Shown here: positions 17,426 through 25,949 of the stretch, in pieces
Numbering within the stretch: the stretch's first letter is position 1
Layout of the letters: every line of letters starts with the position of its first letter
Assembly: GCA_964418695.1 (NCBI GenBank)
Contig: CAYQMN010000001.1
Span: 1-64,000 of the forward strand
Origin: Prado023 sp964418695
Lineage (GTDB): Bacteria > Actinomycetota > Actinomycetes > S36-B12 > CAIYMF01
Direction of reading: 5' to 3'
Length of the DNA stretch: 64,000 nucleotides
Program-made: the position numbers and the translations under genes
Notes under the pieces: generated by a model
What the model saw: only the letters and a program-made list of their open reading frames with translations
Databases searched by the model: none
Told to the model about the DNA's origin: nothing

Positions 17426-18568
17426 GTGAAGGATCGCCTGCTGCCCACGCCCGAAGCCGCCGAGCTGCTCGAGCTCACCGCCCACATCGCCGATCGCGAG
17501 CTGGCCCCGCGGGTCGCCGCCGCCGAGGCGGCCGGCGAGTTCCCGCTCGACGTCATGCGCACCTTGGGCCGCGCCGGGCTGCTGAGCCTGCCGTATCCGG
17601 AGGAGATCGGCGGCGGTGGCCAGACCTACGAGGTCTACGTCCAGGTGCTGGAGGAGCTCGCCGCGCGCTGGCTCTCGGTGGCCATCGGGGTGTCGGTGCA
17701 TGTGCTCTCGTGCTTCCCCATGGTCGCCTGGGGGAGCCGCGAGCAGCAGGAGCGCTGGCTGCCCTCGATGCTCGACGGGTCGACGCTGGGCGCGTACTGC
17801 CTGTCCGAGCCGCACTGCGGGTCCGACGCGGCGGCGCTGACCACCCGGGCGGAGCGCTCCGGCGACGAGTACCGGATCAGCGGGACGAAGGCGTGGATCA
17901 CCCACGGCGGGGTCGCCGACTTCTACAACGTCATGGCCCGCACCGGCGGCCCTGGGCCGGCGGGGATCAGCTGCCTGCTCGTGCCCGCCGACGCGGACGG
18001 GCTCTCGGTCGCCGCCCCCGAGCACAAGATGGGCGCGAACGCCTCGCCGACCGCCCAGGTGATCCTCGACGATGTGGTCGTGCCCGCCGGCCGGCGGATC
18101 GGCGCCGAGGGGGACGGATTCCGGATCGCGATGCAGGCGCTGGACGCGGGCCGGCTGGGCATCAGCGCGTGCGCGGTCGGCCTGGCCCGGGCGGCCCTGG
18201 ACCAGGCTGTCGAGTACGCGCGGGGCCGCGACGCGTTCGGCCAGCCGATCGTCGAGTTCCAGGGCCTGCAGTTCATGCTCGCCGACATGGACACGCGCAT
18301 CCACGCTGCGCGGGCGCTGCTGCTGGAGGCGGCCCGGCTCAAGGACGCGGGTCGCCCGTTCTCGATCCCGGCCGCTCGCGCCAAGCTGCTGGCCACCGAC
18401 GTGGCGATGGCGGTCACCACCGACGCCGTCCAGGTGCTCGGCGGCGCCGGGTACACCAGCGACTTCCCGGTCGAGCGGTACATGCGCGAGGCGAAGGTCC
18501 TGCAGATCGTCGAGGGCACCAACCAGGTGCAGCGGGTGGTCATCGGGCGGGCGCTGGCCCGCGGCTAG
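17426..18568 (+). CDS. Acyl-CoA dehydrogenase
   Basis: This is an FAD-dependent acyl-CoA dehydrogenase of 380 aa, which introduces the alpha-beta double bond in a CoA thioester. The N-terminal helical domain is followed by the beta-domain motif YCLSEPHCGSDAAAL and by ISGTKAWITHGG. The C-terminal domain holds YMREAKVLQIVEGTNQVQR, with the likely catalytic Glu in EGTNQ. The GTG at 17426 is chosen because TACCGT (17413-17418) lies seven bases upstream, suggesting a leaderless mRNA. The substrate chain length is not deducible. Confidence 0.93.
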   Translation: MKDRLLPTPEAAELLELTAHIADRELAPRVAAAEAAGEFPLDVMRTLGRAGLLSLPYPEEIGGGGQTYEVYVQVLEELAARWLSVAIGVSVHVLSCFPMVAWGSREQQERWLPSMLDGSTLGAYCLSEPHCGSDAAALTTRAERSGDEYRISGTKAWITHGGVADFYNVMARTGGPGPAGISCLLVPADADGLSVAAPEHKMGANASPTAQVILDDVVVPAGRRIGAEGDGFRIAMQALDAGRLGISACAVGLARAALDQAVEYARGRDAFGQPIVEFQGLQFMLADMDTRIHAARALLLEAARLKDAGRPFSIPAARAKLLATDVAMAVTTDAVQVLGGAGYTSDFPVERYMREAKVLQIVEGTNQVQRVVIGRALARG

Positions 18569-18677
18569 CGCGCCGAGCACGGGGGACCGTCCGGTCCATG
18601 GCAGGCGGAGGCGCGATCATCTCCTCCATGACCACCTCGTTGACCACTCTCGACGCACGACCCGGCCGGGTGCCCGC

Positions 18678-20315
18678 ATGAGGCTCCTGCTGCGCGGCGG
18701 CCCCATCCATGCCCCGAGCGCCCCGCATTGCGACGCCCTGCTGGTCGTCGACGACCAGGTGGCGTGGATCGGCTCGGCCAGCGGGTTCGACCCGGCCGAC
18801 GCCGACGTGGTCGTCGAGCTCGACGGTGCGCTCGTCGCCCCCGGGTTCGTCGACGCGCACGTGCATCACACGATGACCGGCCTGACGCTGCTCGGGCTGG
18901 ACCTGCGCGGCGTGACATCGCGCGGAGACCTGCTCGACGCGGTCGCCGCCCAGTCCCGGCGCGCGGCGGGTCAGCCGGTCGTTGGGCACGGCTGGGACGA
19001 GGGCGCGTGGGCGGACCCTGCCCTGCCGACCCGATCCGAGCTGGACCGGGCGGCCGGGGGAGCGGTGGTGTACCTCTCCCGGGTCGACGTCCACTCGGCC
19101 GTGGTGTCCAGCGCGCTGATCGGTCTGGTGCCTGGGGTCGCGGGGGCGGCCGGGTTCGAGGACTCGGGCCGGGTCACCGGCGACGCCCACCACCTCGTGC
19201 GCCGTTACCTCACCGAGCAGCTCCCCGGTGGCCTGCGCGAGGCCGCGCACCGGGCCACGCGGGCGCACGCCGCGGCCCAGGGCGTGGTCGCCCTGCACGA
19301 GGCGGCCGGCCCCGACATCAACGGCGCCGAGGATCTGGCGGCGCTGCTCGCGCTGGCCGCGCGCGAGCCCGGACCCCAGGTGATCGGCTACTGGGGGCAG
19401 GCGCTGGGCGTCTCCCGGGCCCTCGAGCTGGGGGCGCTGGGCGCCGCGGGCGACCTGTTCGTCGACGGGGCGCTGGGCTCGCGCACCGCGCTCCTGCGAT
19501 CGCCCTACACGGATGCCGACACGTTCGGGAACGGCTACCTGGCCGTCGACGTGATCGCCGAGCACCTGATCGCCTGCACGCGGGCGGGGGTCCAGGCCGG
19601 CTTCCACGCGCTGGGCGACGCCGCGCTGGACCGGGTGACCGAGGCACTGGGGCGCGCGGTCCAGGAGTGCGGGCTCGCCGCGGTCCGGGCCGCCCGGCAC
19701 CGGATCGAGCACCTGAGCATGGCCGGTCCTGAGCACGCGGCGACGCTGGCCGAGGCCGGCGTGATCGCCAGCGTGCAGCCGTCCTTCGACGCGCACTGGG
19801 GCGGCGAGCACGGGACGTATGCCCGGCGCCTGGGCTGGGACCGGGCCGCCACGACCCACGACTTCGCCGGGCTCGTGCGCGCGGGGGTGTCGCTGGCGTT
19901 CGGGTCGGACAGCCCCGTGACCGCCGTCGAGCCGTGGGAGTGGGTGCGGGCCGCGATGTGGCACCACGTCCCATCCGCCCGGCTCAGCGCGCGGGCGTCG
20001 TTCGCAGCGGCAACGCGCGGTGGCTGGCGGGCCGCGCGGCGCGACGACGCGGGCGTGCTGGCGGTCGGCGCCCCGGCCTGCCTCGCGGTGTGGGCCGTCG
20101 ACGAGCTCGTGGTCGCCGCCCCAGACGCCCGGGTGGCCAACTGGAGCACCGACCCCCGATCCGGCACGCCCGGCCTGCCCCGGCTGGACCCGGGCGTCCC
20201 CGCGCCCCGCTGCCTGGCGACGATCCACGAAGGCCGAGTGCTCCACACAGCCGACGGCTGGGCGCCCCAGCTGACCCCGGTCACATCCCCGGTGGTCAGC
20301 CCACAGACCATCTGA
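18678..20315 (+). CDS. YtcJ-like amidohydrolase
   Basis: This is a metal-dependent amidohydrolase of the YtcJ/amidohydrolase-3 family, 545 aa. It has an N-terminal beta-sandwich start, then APGFVDAHVHHT with the HxH metal ligands. QAGFHALGDAA and HRIEHLSM provide further His ligands, and FGSDSPVTAVEPW the late Asp. Members hydrolyse amides or carbamates, but the physiological substrate is unknown. The ATG overlaps the stop of a possible 27-codon ORF starting at 18598 (MAGGGAIISS...), so its translation could be coupled to that leader. Confidence 0.87.
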   Translation: MRLLLRGGPIHAPSAPHCDALLVVDDQVAWIGSASGFDPADADVVVELDGALVAPGFVDAHVHHTMTGLTLLGLDLRGVTSRGDLLDAVAAQSRRAAGQPVVGHGWDEGAWADPALPTRSELDRAAGGAVVYLSRVDVHSAVVSSALIGLVPGVAGAAGFEDSGRVTGDAHHLVRRYLTEQLPGGLREAAHRATRAHAAAQGVVALHEAAGPDINGAEDLAALLALAAREPGPQVIGYWGQALGVSRALELGALGAAGDLFVDGALGSRTALLRSPYTDADTFGNGYLAVDVIAEHLIACTRAGVQAGFHALGDAALDRVTEALGRAVQECGLAAVRAARHRIEHLSMAGPEHAATLAEAGVIASVQPSFDAHWGGEHGTYARRLGWDRAATTHDFAGLVRAGVSLAFGSDSPVTAVEPWEWVRAAMWHHVPSARLSARASFAAATRGGWRAARRDDAGVLAVGAPACLAVWAVDELVVAAPDARVANWSTDPRSGTPGLPRLDPGVPAPRCLATIHEGRVLHTADGWAPQLTPVTSPVVSPQTI

Positions 20316-20326
20316 TGTCCCCTGGA

Positions 20327-20395
20327 CTGACAGCCCCGGCAGGGGAGGGGGAGGTGGGAGGAGACCAGGGGGACCGGTGACGGGGCTCCTGTCAG
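20327..20395. terminator. Long-armed inverted repeat between convergent genes
   Basis: CTGACAGCCCCG at 20327-20338 and CGGGGctcCTGTCAG at 20381-20395 can pair around a purine-rich loop, with a three-base bulge. The element lies between the convergent amidohydrolase and helicase genes and includes the helicase stop codon, so it may act as a bidirectional terminator. There is no T tract. Confidence 0.35.
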
Positions 20396-22149
20396 CCTGT
20401 GCGGAGCCAGCGGCGGGCTAGGGCGATCCGGGCGTCGACCTGCTCGGTGGTGGCTTGCGACAGCGGGGGACCGCCGGCCTCGCGGCGCAGGCCGGCGTGG
20501 ATGTGGCTGTGCGGGACCCCGCGGACCCGGGCGACCTGGGCGACGAGGCTGTTCAGCTCCTTGCGCCGGGCCTCCAGCGCCCGGTGCAGGCTCACCTCGG
20601 GCGGCACCTGGTCGCGGCGCTCGCGCCGGCCGGCCCGCGCGACCTGCCGGCGCTGCCGGTCGGCCAGCAGCGCGGCGACCTGATCGGGCTCCAGCAGCCC
20701 GGGCAGGCCCAGGTAGTCGGCCTCGTCGTCGCTGGCCGGCTCGGCGTGCATGCCGAACGCCTGCGCGTCGAAGAGGACGTGGTCGAAGACCGCGGTGGCT
20801 TCCAGGGTCTCCTGCACGCCGAGCAGGTCGGCGACGTCGCGCTTCCGGTTCGCCTCGGCCAGGAGCGCGTCCTCCTCGGCCCAGAGGTCCTCGTCGCCGC
20901 GCTGCGGCCGGCCGAGCACGTGGTCGCGCTGCCGCTCCAGGGCGCTGGCGTGTGCCAGCAGCACCGGGACCGTCGGCAGGAAGACGCTGGCCAGCTCGCC
21001 GCGGCGACGGCTGCGCACGAAACGGCCCACTGCCTGGGCGAAGAACAGCGGCGTGGCGATCGCCGTGGCGTAGACGCCGACCGCCAGCCGGGGCACGTCG
21101 ACACCCTCGGACACCATCCGCACAGCCACCAGCCAGCGGTCGTGCGACTCGGTGAACGCCTCGATCCGCCGGCTCGATCCGGAGTCGTCGGAGAGCACGA
21201 GGGTCGGCTGCTCGCCGGTGAGCTGGGCCAGGGCGCGGGCGTAGGCGCGGGCCTGCTTCTGGTCGCTGGCGATCACCAGGCCGCCGGCGTCCGGGACGTG
21301 CCGGCGGACCTCGGTCAGCCTGCGGTCCGCCGCGCGCAGGACCGCCGGCATCCACTCGCCGGCGGGATCCAGCGCCGTGCGCCACGCCTGGGCGGTGACG
21401 TCCTTGGTGAGCGGCTCGCCGAGGTTCGCCGCCAGCTCCTCGCCGGCTCGGGTCTTCCACCGCATCCCGCCGCCGTAGGCGAGGAACACCACCGGACGCA
21501 CGACGTGGTCGCGCAGCGCCTCGGCGTACCCGTAGGTGTGGTCGGCCACCGAGCGGCGCGTGCCATCGGGGCCCTCGACGTAGGTCACGAACGGGATCGG
21601 GGTCAGGTCCGAGCGGAACGGGGTGCCGGTCAGGCACAGCCGGCGGGTGGCGTGCTCGAACGCCTGCCCGATCGCCTCGCCCCAGCTCAAGGCGTCGCCC
21701 GCGTGGTGGATCTCGTCGAAGACGACCAGGGTGCGGGTGCTCACCGTGCGGGCCTCGAACGAGTGCACCGCGGCGGCCACTCCCGCGTAGGTCACGGCCT
21801 GCCCCTGGTACTGGCGGGAGCGTCCGCGCCGGCCGCCTCCGAGCCCCGGGTCCAGATGCAGACCGACCTTCGCGGCCGCTTCGGCCCACTGGACCTTGAG
21901 GTGCTCGGTCGGCGTGACCACCACGACCCGCTCGACGGCACGGCTGGCCATCAGCTCGGTGGCCACCCGCAGGGCGAAGGTCGTCTTGCCGGCGCCCGGC
22001 GTCGCCACGGTGAGGAAGTCGCGCTGGTCCAGCGCCCGATAGCGGTCCAGCGCCTCGACCTGCCAGGCGCGCAGCCGAGCGGCCGTGCCCCAGGCCGCGC
22101 GGCCCGGGAACGCGGGGGAGAGGTGGTCGACCGCGGACGGCGCGCGCAT
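20392..22149 (-). CDS. DEAD/DEAH-box SF2 helicase
   Basis: This is a superfamily 2 helicase/ATPase of 585 aa. Walker A is ATPGAGKTTFAL (from residue 50), the DEIHH box is in VVFDEIHHAG (residues 145-149), motif III is LTGTPFRSDL, and motif VI is FAQAVGRFVRSRRRGE. The RecA-like pair is followed by about 150 residues of charged helical sequence rich in Arg and Glu. The layout resembles the XPB/restriction-type helicases often annotated simply as DEAD/DEAH helicases in actinomycetes. The ATG has GGAGGG seven bases upstream. Its biological substrate is not known; no nuclease domain is seen. Confidence 0.9.
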   Translation of the reverse strand: MRAPSAVDHLSPAFPGRAAWGTAARLRAWQVEALDRYRALDQRDFLTVATPGAGKTTFALRVATELMASRAVERVVVVTPTEHLKVQWAEAAAKVGLHLDPGLGGGRRGRSRQYQGQAVTYAGVAAAVHSFEARTVSTRTLVVFDEIHHAGDALSWGEAIGQAFEHATRRLCLTGTPFRSDLTPIPFVTYVEGPDGTRRSVADHTYGYAEALRDHVVRPVVFLAYGGGMRWKTRAGEELAANLGEPLTKDVTAQAWRTALDPAGEWMPAVLRAADRRLTEVRRHVPDAGGLVIASDQKQARAYARALAQLTGEQPTLVLSDDSGSSRRIEAFTESHDRWLVAVRMVSEGVDVPRLAVGVYATAIATPLFFAQAVGRFVRSRRRGELASVFLPTVPVLLAHASALERQRDHVLGRPQRGDEDLWAEEDALLAEANRKRDVADLLGVQETLEATAVFDHVLFDAQAFGMHAEPASDDEADYLGLPGLLEPDQVAALLADRQRRQVARAGRRERRDQVPPEVSLHRALEARRKELNSLVAQVARVRGVPHSHIHAGLRREAGGPPLSQATTEQVDARIALARRWLRTG

Positions 22150-22175
22150 GATGGTCCCTCCCTGGTGGTCTGGCC

Positions 22176-22199
22176 GTGGTGCTCGTGGTGCTCGTGGTG
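22176..22199. repeat. 9-bp tandem repeat in divergent promoter region
   Basis: GTGGTGCTC is repeated twice perfectly (22176-22184 and 22185-22193), followed by a partial third copy. It lies in the 222-bp region between the divergent helicase and lnt genes. It could encode a hydrophobic peptide, but there is no ribosome-binding site, so it is treated as non-coding. Confidence 0.6.
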
Positions 22200-22371
22200 T
22201 TCGTCGCGGTGTGCCTGCGGTGCTTCCCGCCGGTGTCGCCGGAGCGGACCAGGGTGCCCCGCGCTCGGTCTCAGGCCCAATCCGACACGCGTGCCGGGCG
22301 GCATGACGAACCTCACGCGCGGTGCCCCTTGCGTGGTCGCGGGCGTCCGGTGGAGGGGGAGCGGTGAGAAT

Positions 22372-24078
22372 GTGGCCGTGAGCGAGCAGGCGACGCAGCG
22401 GACCAGCCGGCTGGCTCCAGCGCTGCGACCGCTCGCAGCTGCCGGGGCCGGAGTGGCGATGGCCCTGGCCTTCCCGCCGGTCGGCGCGCTGGGCGGCTGG
22501 CTGGCGGTGCCAGCGCTGGCCGCGCTCGTGGCGCTGTTCCGGGGGATCAGCGCCCGGCGTGGCGCGGTCCTCGGGCTGGTGGCGGGAGTGGCCTTCTTCT
22601 TGGTCCTGCTCGCCTGGATCCGGGTGCTGGGCTGGGACGCGTGGATCGCGCTGTCCCTGGTGTGCGCCCTGTTCTGGGCGGGGGCCGGGGCGCTGCTGCC
22701 GGTGCTGCTGAGCCGGCGCTGGTGGGTGGTCACGGTCCCGCTGCTGTGGGTCTGCATGGAGGCGCTGCGCGAACGCGTGCCGTTCGGCGGATTCCCGTGG
22801 GGCCGGCTGGCGTTCGCGCAGGCCGACACGCCGCTGGTGGGTTGGGCGGCCCTGGGGGGTGCGCCGCTGGTCACCCTCGCGGTGGCCCTGATGGCCGCGA
22901 CCCTGCTGGCCGCCCTCGACCTGGTTCTCGACGCCGTCGCCGCTCGGAACCCCACCCGGAACCCCACCCGGAACCCTGCTGGGAACCCTGCTCGGCACCC
23001 CGCCCGGAACCCCGCTCGGCTCGTCCTCGCCGCGCTCCTGCTGGCCGGCCTTCCGCTGGTCGGCCTGGTGGTCCGCGATGCCGGCCTGGGCGGCCCGGAC
23101 GGCGAGGTCCTCCAGATCGCCGTCGTGCAGGGGAACGTCCCGCGCGCCGGGCTGGACTTCAACGCCCAGCGGCGGGCCGTCCTGGACAACCACGTCAACG
23201 AGACGCTCGCCCTGGCCGGGCGGATCGACGCCGGCCAGGTGCCCGCTCCGGTCGCGGTCATCTGGCCGGAGAACTCCTCGGACATCGACCCCACCCGCTG
23301 GGCCGATGCGGCCACCCAGATCGACCGGGCGGCCCAGGCGGTCGGCGTGCCGATCCTGGTCGGGACGATGATCCAGAACCCGGCCGACCTGCCCACCGCG
23401 GGCCAGGCGAGGACGATCCTGAACATCTCCTTGGTCTGGGACCCGATCACCGGGCCGGGCGACTTCTACGCCAAGCGGCACCCGGTGCCCTTCGGCGAGT
23501 ACCTGCCGCTGCGACATCTGCTCACCGGGCCCCTTGCCCAGATCGTCACCCGGCTCCAGCGCGTCGCCGTGGACTTCGCGCCCGGTGACCGCTCGCATGT
23601 GCTGGACGTGGGCCCGGTGCGCACCGGGGTCGTGATCTGCTTCGAGACCGCGTACTCCGGACTGGTCGGCGACGCGGTGCGCGAGGGCGGGCGCGTGCTG
23701 GTGGTGCAGACGAACAACGCCACCTACGGGGGCACCGGGCAGCCGCAGCAGCAGCTGGCGATCAGCCGCGTGCAGTCGGTCGCCGCCGGGCGGACCACCC
23801 TGGTGGCGGCCACCTCGGGTGTCAGCGCGGTGATCCGGCCGGACGGATCCCTGGCATGGCGGACCGAGGAGTTCGTGCCCGCCTCGACGGTGGCCGCGGT
23901 GCCGCAGCGCAGCGGGCTGACGCCGGCGGTCCGGCTCGGTCAGCTGCCCGGGCTGGCGGCCGGCGCCCTGCTGCTGGCACTGGCCGCGCTGGGCCGGCGA
24001 CGCAGCCCCGCTGAGGAGATTGCGCGGCACCCGAGCGAACCGCCGTCGAGCGCCGAGCATGGGACAATCGATCGGTGA
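22372..24078 (+). CDS. lnt: Apolipoprotein N-acyltransferase
   Basis: Lnt adds the third acyl chain to the N-terminal Cys of lipoproteins in the cytoplasmic membrane. The 568-residue product has an N-terminal set of membrane helices and a C-terminal nitrilase-like domain. The expected triad is visible: E300 in WPENSSDID, K368 in FYAKRHPVPFGEYLP and C423 in VVICFETAYSG. A final membrane helix follows. Oddly, residues 193-216, before the last hydrophobic segment preceding the nitrilase domain, are six tandem copies of a 12-bp repeat encoding NP(T/A)R-like units. The GTG at 22372 follows a purine-rich site at 22352-22361. It overlaps ppm1 by four bases; in mycobacteria these two activities are fused in Ppm1. 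Confidence 0.94.
   Translation: MAVSEQATQRTSRLAPALRPLAAAGAGVAMALAFPPVGALGGWLAVPALAALVALFRGISARRGAVLGLVAGVAFFLVLLAWIRVLGWDAWIALSLVCALFWAGAGALLPVLLSRRWWVVTVPLLWVCMEALRERVPFGGFPWGRLAFAQADTPLVGWAALGGAPLVTLAVALMAATLLAALDLVLDAVAARNPTRNPTRNPAGNPARHPARNPARLVLAALLLAGLPLVGLVVRDAGLGGPDGEVLQIAVVQGNVPRAGLDFNAQRRAVLDNHVNETLALAGRIDAGQVPAPVAVIWPENSSDIDPTRWADAATQIDRAAQAVGVPILVGTMIQNPADLPTAGQARTILNISLVWDPITGPGDFYAKRHPVPFGEYLPLRHLLTGPLAQIVTRLQRVAVDFAPGDRSHVLDVGPVRTGVVICFETAYSGLVGDAVREGGRVLVVQTNNATYGGTGQPQQQLAISRVQSVAAGRTTLVAATSGVSAVIRPDGSLAWRTEEFVPASTVAAVPQRSGLTPAVRLGQLPGLAAGALLLALAALGRRRSPAEEIARHPSEPPSSAEHGTIDR
22948..23019 (+). repeat. 12-bp tandem repeat (six units) inside lnt
   Basis: Six consecutive 12-bp units of the type AACCCCACCCGG/AACCCTGCTCGG encode NPTR, NPTR, NPAG, NPAR, HPAR, NPAR. 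The unit length is a multiple of three, so copy-number change would keep the reading frame. It is located in a loop of the membrane domain of Lnt. Confidence 0.9.
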
Positions 24079-24872
24079 CGCAATCCTTCGCCGACCTCGG
24101 CACTGTGCTGGTCATCATCCCGACCTACAACGAGTCCGAGAACGTCAGACTGATCACGGCACGGGTGCGCGCGGCAGTTCCCGAGGCGCACATCCTGATC
24201 GCAGACGACAACTCCCCGGACGGCACGGGCGCCATCGCTGACGAGCTCGCGGCGGCCGACGACCAGATCCACGTGATGCATCGCCTGGGCAAGGAGGGTC
24301 TGGCCGCGGCCTACATGGCCGGCTTCGCCTGGGGCCTGGAGCACGGCTACGACGTGCTGGTCGAAATGGACGCCGACGGCTCCCACCAGCCCGAGCAGCT
24401 GCCGCTGCTGCTCGGCGCGCTGCGCGACGCGGACCTGGTCCTCGGCTCGCGCTGGGTGCCCGGCGGCACCGTGGTCAACTGGCCCAGGTCCCGCGAGGTG
24501 CTCTCCCGCGGCGGCAACCTCTACACCCGGCTGGCCCTGGACCTCCCGCTGCGCGACGCGACCGGTGGATACCGGGCATTCCGGGCCGAGACGCTGCGCG
24601 CGATCGAGCTGGACAACGTCGCCTCGCAGGGCTACTGCTTCCAGGTGGACATGGCCCGCCGGGCGGTCGCGGCCGGCAAGCGGGTCGTCGAGGTGCCGAT
24701 CACGTTCAAGGAGCGGGAGTTCGGCGTGTCGAAGATGAGCGGCAGCATCGTGCGCGAGGCGCTGTGGAAGGTGACGGTCTGGGGTGCGCAGGAGCGCGGC
24801 CAGGCAGCGCGCGGCGCGGTGGCCCGCACGCGCGAGAGGCGCGCGGCGAAGCGCGGGTCGAAGGCCGCCTGA
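24075..24872 (+). CDS. ppm1: Polyprenol-phosphate mannose synthase (DPM1-like GT2)
   Basis: This is a family 2 glycosyltransferase that moves mannose from GDP-mannose to polyprenyl phosphate, supplying mannosyl donors for lipoglycans and protein O-mannosylation. The 265-residue protein has the GT-A start VIIPTYNESENV, LIADDNSPDGTG and the metal-binding VEMDADGSHQPEQ. The FKEREFGVSKMS segment is typical of dolichol-phosphate mannose synthases. There are no C-terminal membrane helices, but a basic Arg/Lys/Ala tail. It starts inside the lnt stop (GTGA) and its own stop overlaps the next start, so all three genes form one operon. Confidence 0.93.
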   Translation: MTQSFADLGTVLVIIPTYNESENVRLITARVRAAVPEAHILIADDNSPDGTGAIADELAAADDQIHVMHRLGKEGLAAAYMAGFAWGLEHGYDVLVEMDADGSHQPEQLPLLLGALRDADLVLGSRWVPGGTVVNWPRSREVLSRGGNLYTRLALDLPLRDATGGYRAFRAETLRAIELDNVASQGYCFQVDMARRAVAAGKRVVEVPITFKEREFGVSKMSGSIVREALWKVTVWGAQERGQAARGAVARTRERRAAKRGSKAA

Positions 24873-25381
24873 TGCGCAGGTTCCTCACGCTCGCGGTCCT
24901 GGCGCTGTTCACCGCGCTGGAGGTGGCGGCGGTGCTGGCGCTGAAGGCCGCGGTGGGCACCGCAGGTGCGCTGCTGGTCCTGTGCCTGGACGTGCTCGCC
25001 GGGCTGTTCGTCATGTCGTGGGGAGCCAGGTCGAAGCCGCCGCAGCGCGGATGGCGGGTGGCGGCGGGCGGGGTCATCGCCATCCCCGGGCTGGTCCTGG
25101 ATCTGGTGGGGCTGGCGCTGCTGATCCCGCTGGTGCAGCAATGGCTGGGCGCGCACGCCGAGCGCGGCACCCAGGAGTGGCTGCGCCGCAACCACATGTC
25201 GGTCATCACGGTCACCGATGTCGGCGGGGTCCAGCGGACCACCGTGGTGAATGGCGACGTGATCACCGGCGAGGTGATCGACGATCCCGGCTCGGGGTCG
25301 GCCGGCGCAGGGGAGACGGGCCCGGCGTCAGGCGGCGGACGGGTCATTCGCGGCGAGATCCAGGGCGGCGACCCGGCGTAG
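24872..25381 (+). CDS. fxsA: FxsA-family membrane protein
   Basis: This is an FxsA-like inner-membrane protein of 169 aa. Two hydrophobic hairpins are visible, with the family signature IAIPGLVLDLVGLALLIPLV followed by a short hydrophilic loop and an acidic/Gly-rich cytoplasmic tail. FxsA family members were first noticed for suppressing phage F exclusion of T7 when overexpressed; the normal role is unknown. The ATG overlaps the ppm1 stop by one base. The gene ends just before a strong hairpin that it shares with the convergent rbpA gene. Confidence 0.82.
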   Translation: MRRFLTLAVLALFTALEVAAVLALKAAVGTAGALLVLCLDVLAGLFVMSWGARSKPPQRGWRVAAGGVIAIPGLVLDLVGLALLIPLVQQWLGAHAERGTQEWLRRNHMSVITVTDVGGVQRTTVVNGDVITGEVIDDPGSGSAGAGETGPASGGGRVIRGEIQGGDPA

Positions 25382-25392
25382 GGACGCGGCCC

Positions 25393-25424
25393 CGGACTCG
25401 ACGGGCTGGTGCCCGTCGAGTCCG
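25393..25424. terminator. Bidirectional terminator hairpin between fxsA and rbpA
   Basis: A perfect 13-bp stem is formed by 25393-25405 (CGGACTCGACGGG) and 25412-25424 (CCCGTCGAGTCCG) around a six-base loop. It lies between two convergent genes, 12 bp after fxsA and 14 bp after rbpA. It has no T tract on either strand, as often in high-GC genomes. Confidence 0.75.
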
Positions 25425-25437
25425 ACACGCCTCGGGG

Positions 25438-25794
25438 TCAGGCGGAGCGGCGGACCGACTCCCCGCGCAGACCGCGCAGCACGTCGAGGCGCTCGGCGAG
25501 GACGTCCTCCAGCTCGGCGATCGAGCGGCGCTCCAGCAGCATGTCCCAGTGGGTGCGCTGCGGGCGCTCCGGCTTGCGCTCGGGCTCGACTCCGTCGCGC
25601 AGCGTCGCGGCGTTGCCGCACGTCGCGCACTCCCAGTCGTAGGGGATCTCCGCCTCGTCCGAGAACGGGACCCTGGTCACATGCCCCTGGATGCAGTCGT
25701 AGGTGGTCAGCAGCCGGGGGGCGAACTCCACCCCGGCGTCGCTCTCGTAGCTGGTTGAACCCAGCCGCGTCCCGCGCAGTGCGCCGTCAGCCAT
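25438..25794 (-). CDS. rbpA: RNA polymerase-binding protein RbpA
   Basis: RbpA binds RNA polymerase and the principal sigma factor, stabilises open complexes and is specific to actinobacteria. The 118-residue protein starts MADGALRGTRLGSTSYESD, the conserved N-terminal tail. It continues into the core with a zinc-type CATCG knuckle, and ends in the sigma-interacting helix (THWDMLLERRSIAELEDVLAERLDVLR). The ATG at 25794 is chosen from this conserved start; a longer in-frame form would run into the promoter. A sigma-R-type promoter is visible upstream. Confidence 0.95.
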   Translation of the reverse strand: MADGALRGTRLGSTSYESDAGVEFAPRLLTTYDCIQGHVTRVPFSDEAEIPYDWECATCGNAATLRDGVEPERKPERPQRTHWDMLLERRSIAELEDVLAERLDVLRGLRGESVRRSA

Positions 25795-25866
25795 GGTTGC
25801 CGTGCCTTCCCGCACGGCCGTCGTCCGCCGCGCTACCTGCGACCGCTCAGGGCCGCTTGAATCCTC

Positions 25867-25893
25867 AACACACTGGTCCCCTGCTACATTCCC
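25867..25893 (-). promoter_or_regulatory. Sigma-R/SigH-type promoter of rbpA
   Basis: On the minus strand GGGAAT (25893-25888) is followed by exactly 18 bases and GTT (25869-25867), matching the thiol-oxidative-stress sigma-R consensus GGGAAT-N18-GTT. The rbpA gene is a known sigma-R target in Streptomyces. A TTGACA hexamer at 25911-25906 lies just upstream and could serve a housekeeping promoter as well. Confidence 0.8.
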
Positions 25894-25949
25894 CGGTTCG
25901 GCAACTGTCAAACCTGCCGGCGCGCCGAGGCCCCCCGCGCAGACGGCCC

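Noticed and set aside
22176..22367. Short hydrophobic ORF (MVLVVLVVFVAV...) between the helicase and lnt
   Set aside because: It has no ribosome-binding site, starts inside a 9-bp tandem repeat and loses hydrophobicity at once; it is better read as a divergent promoter region.
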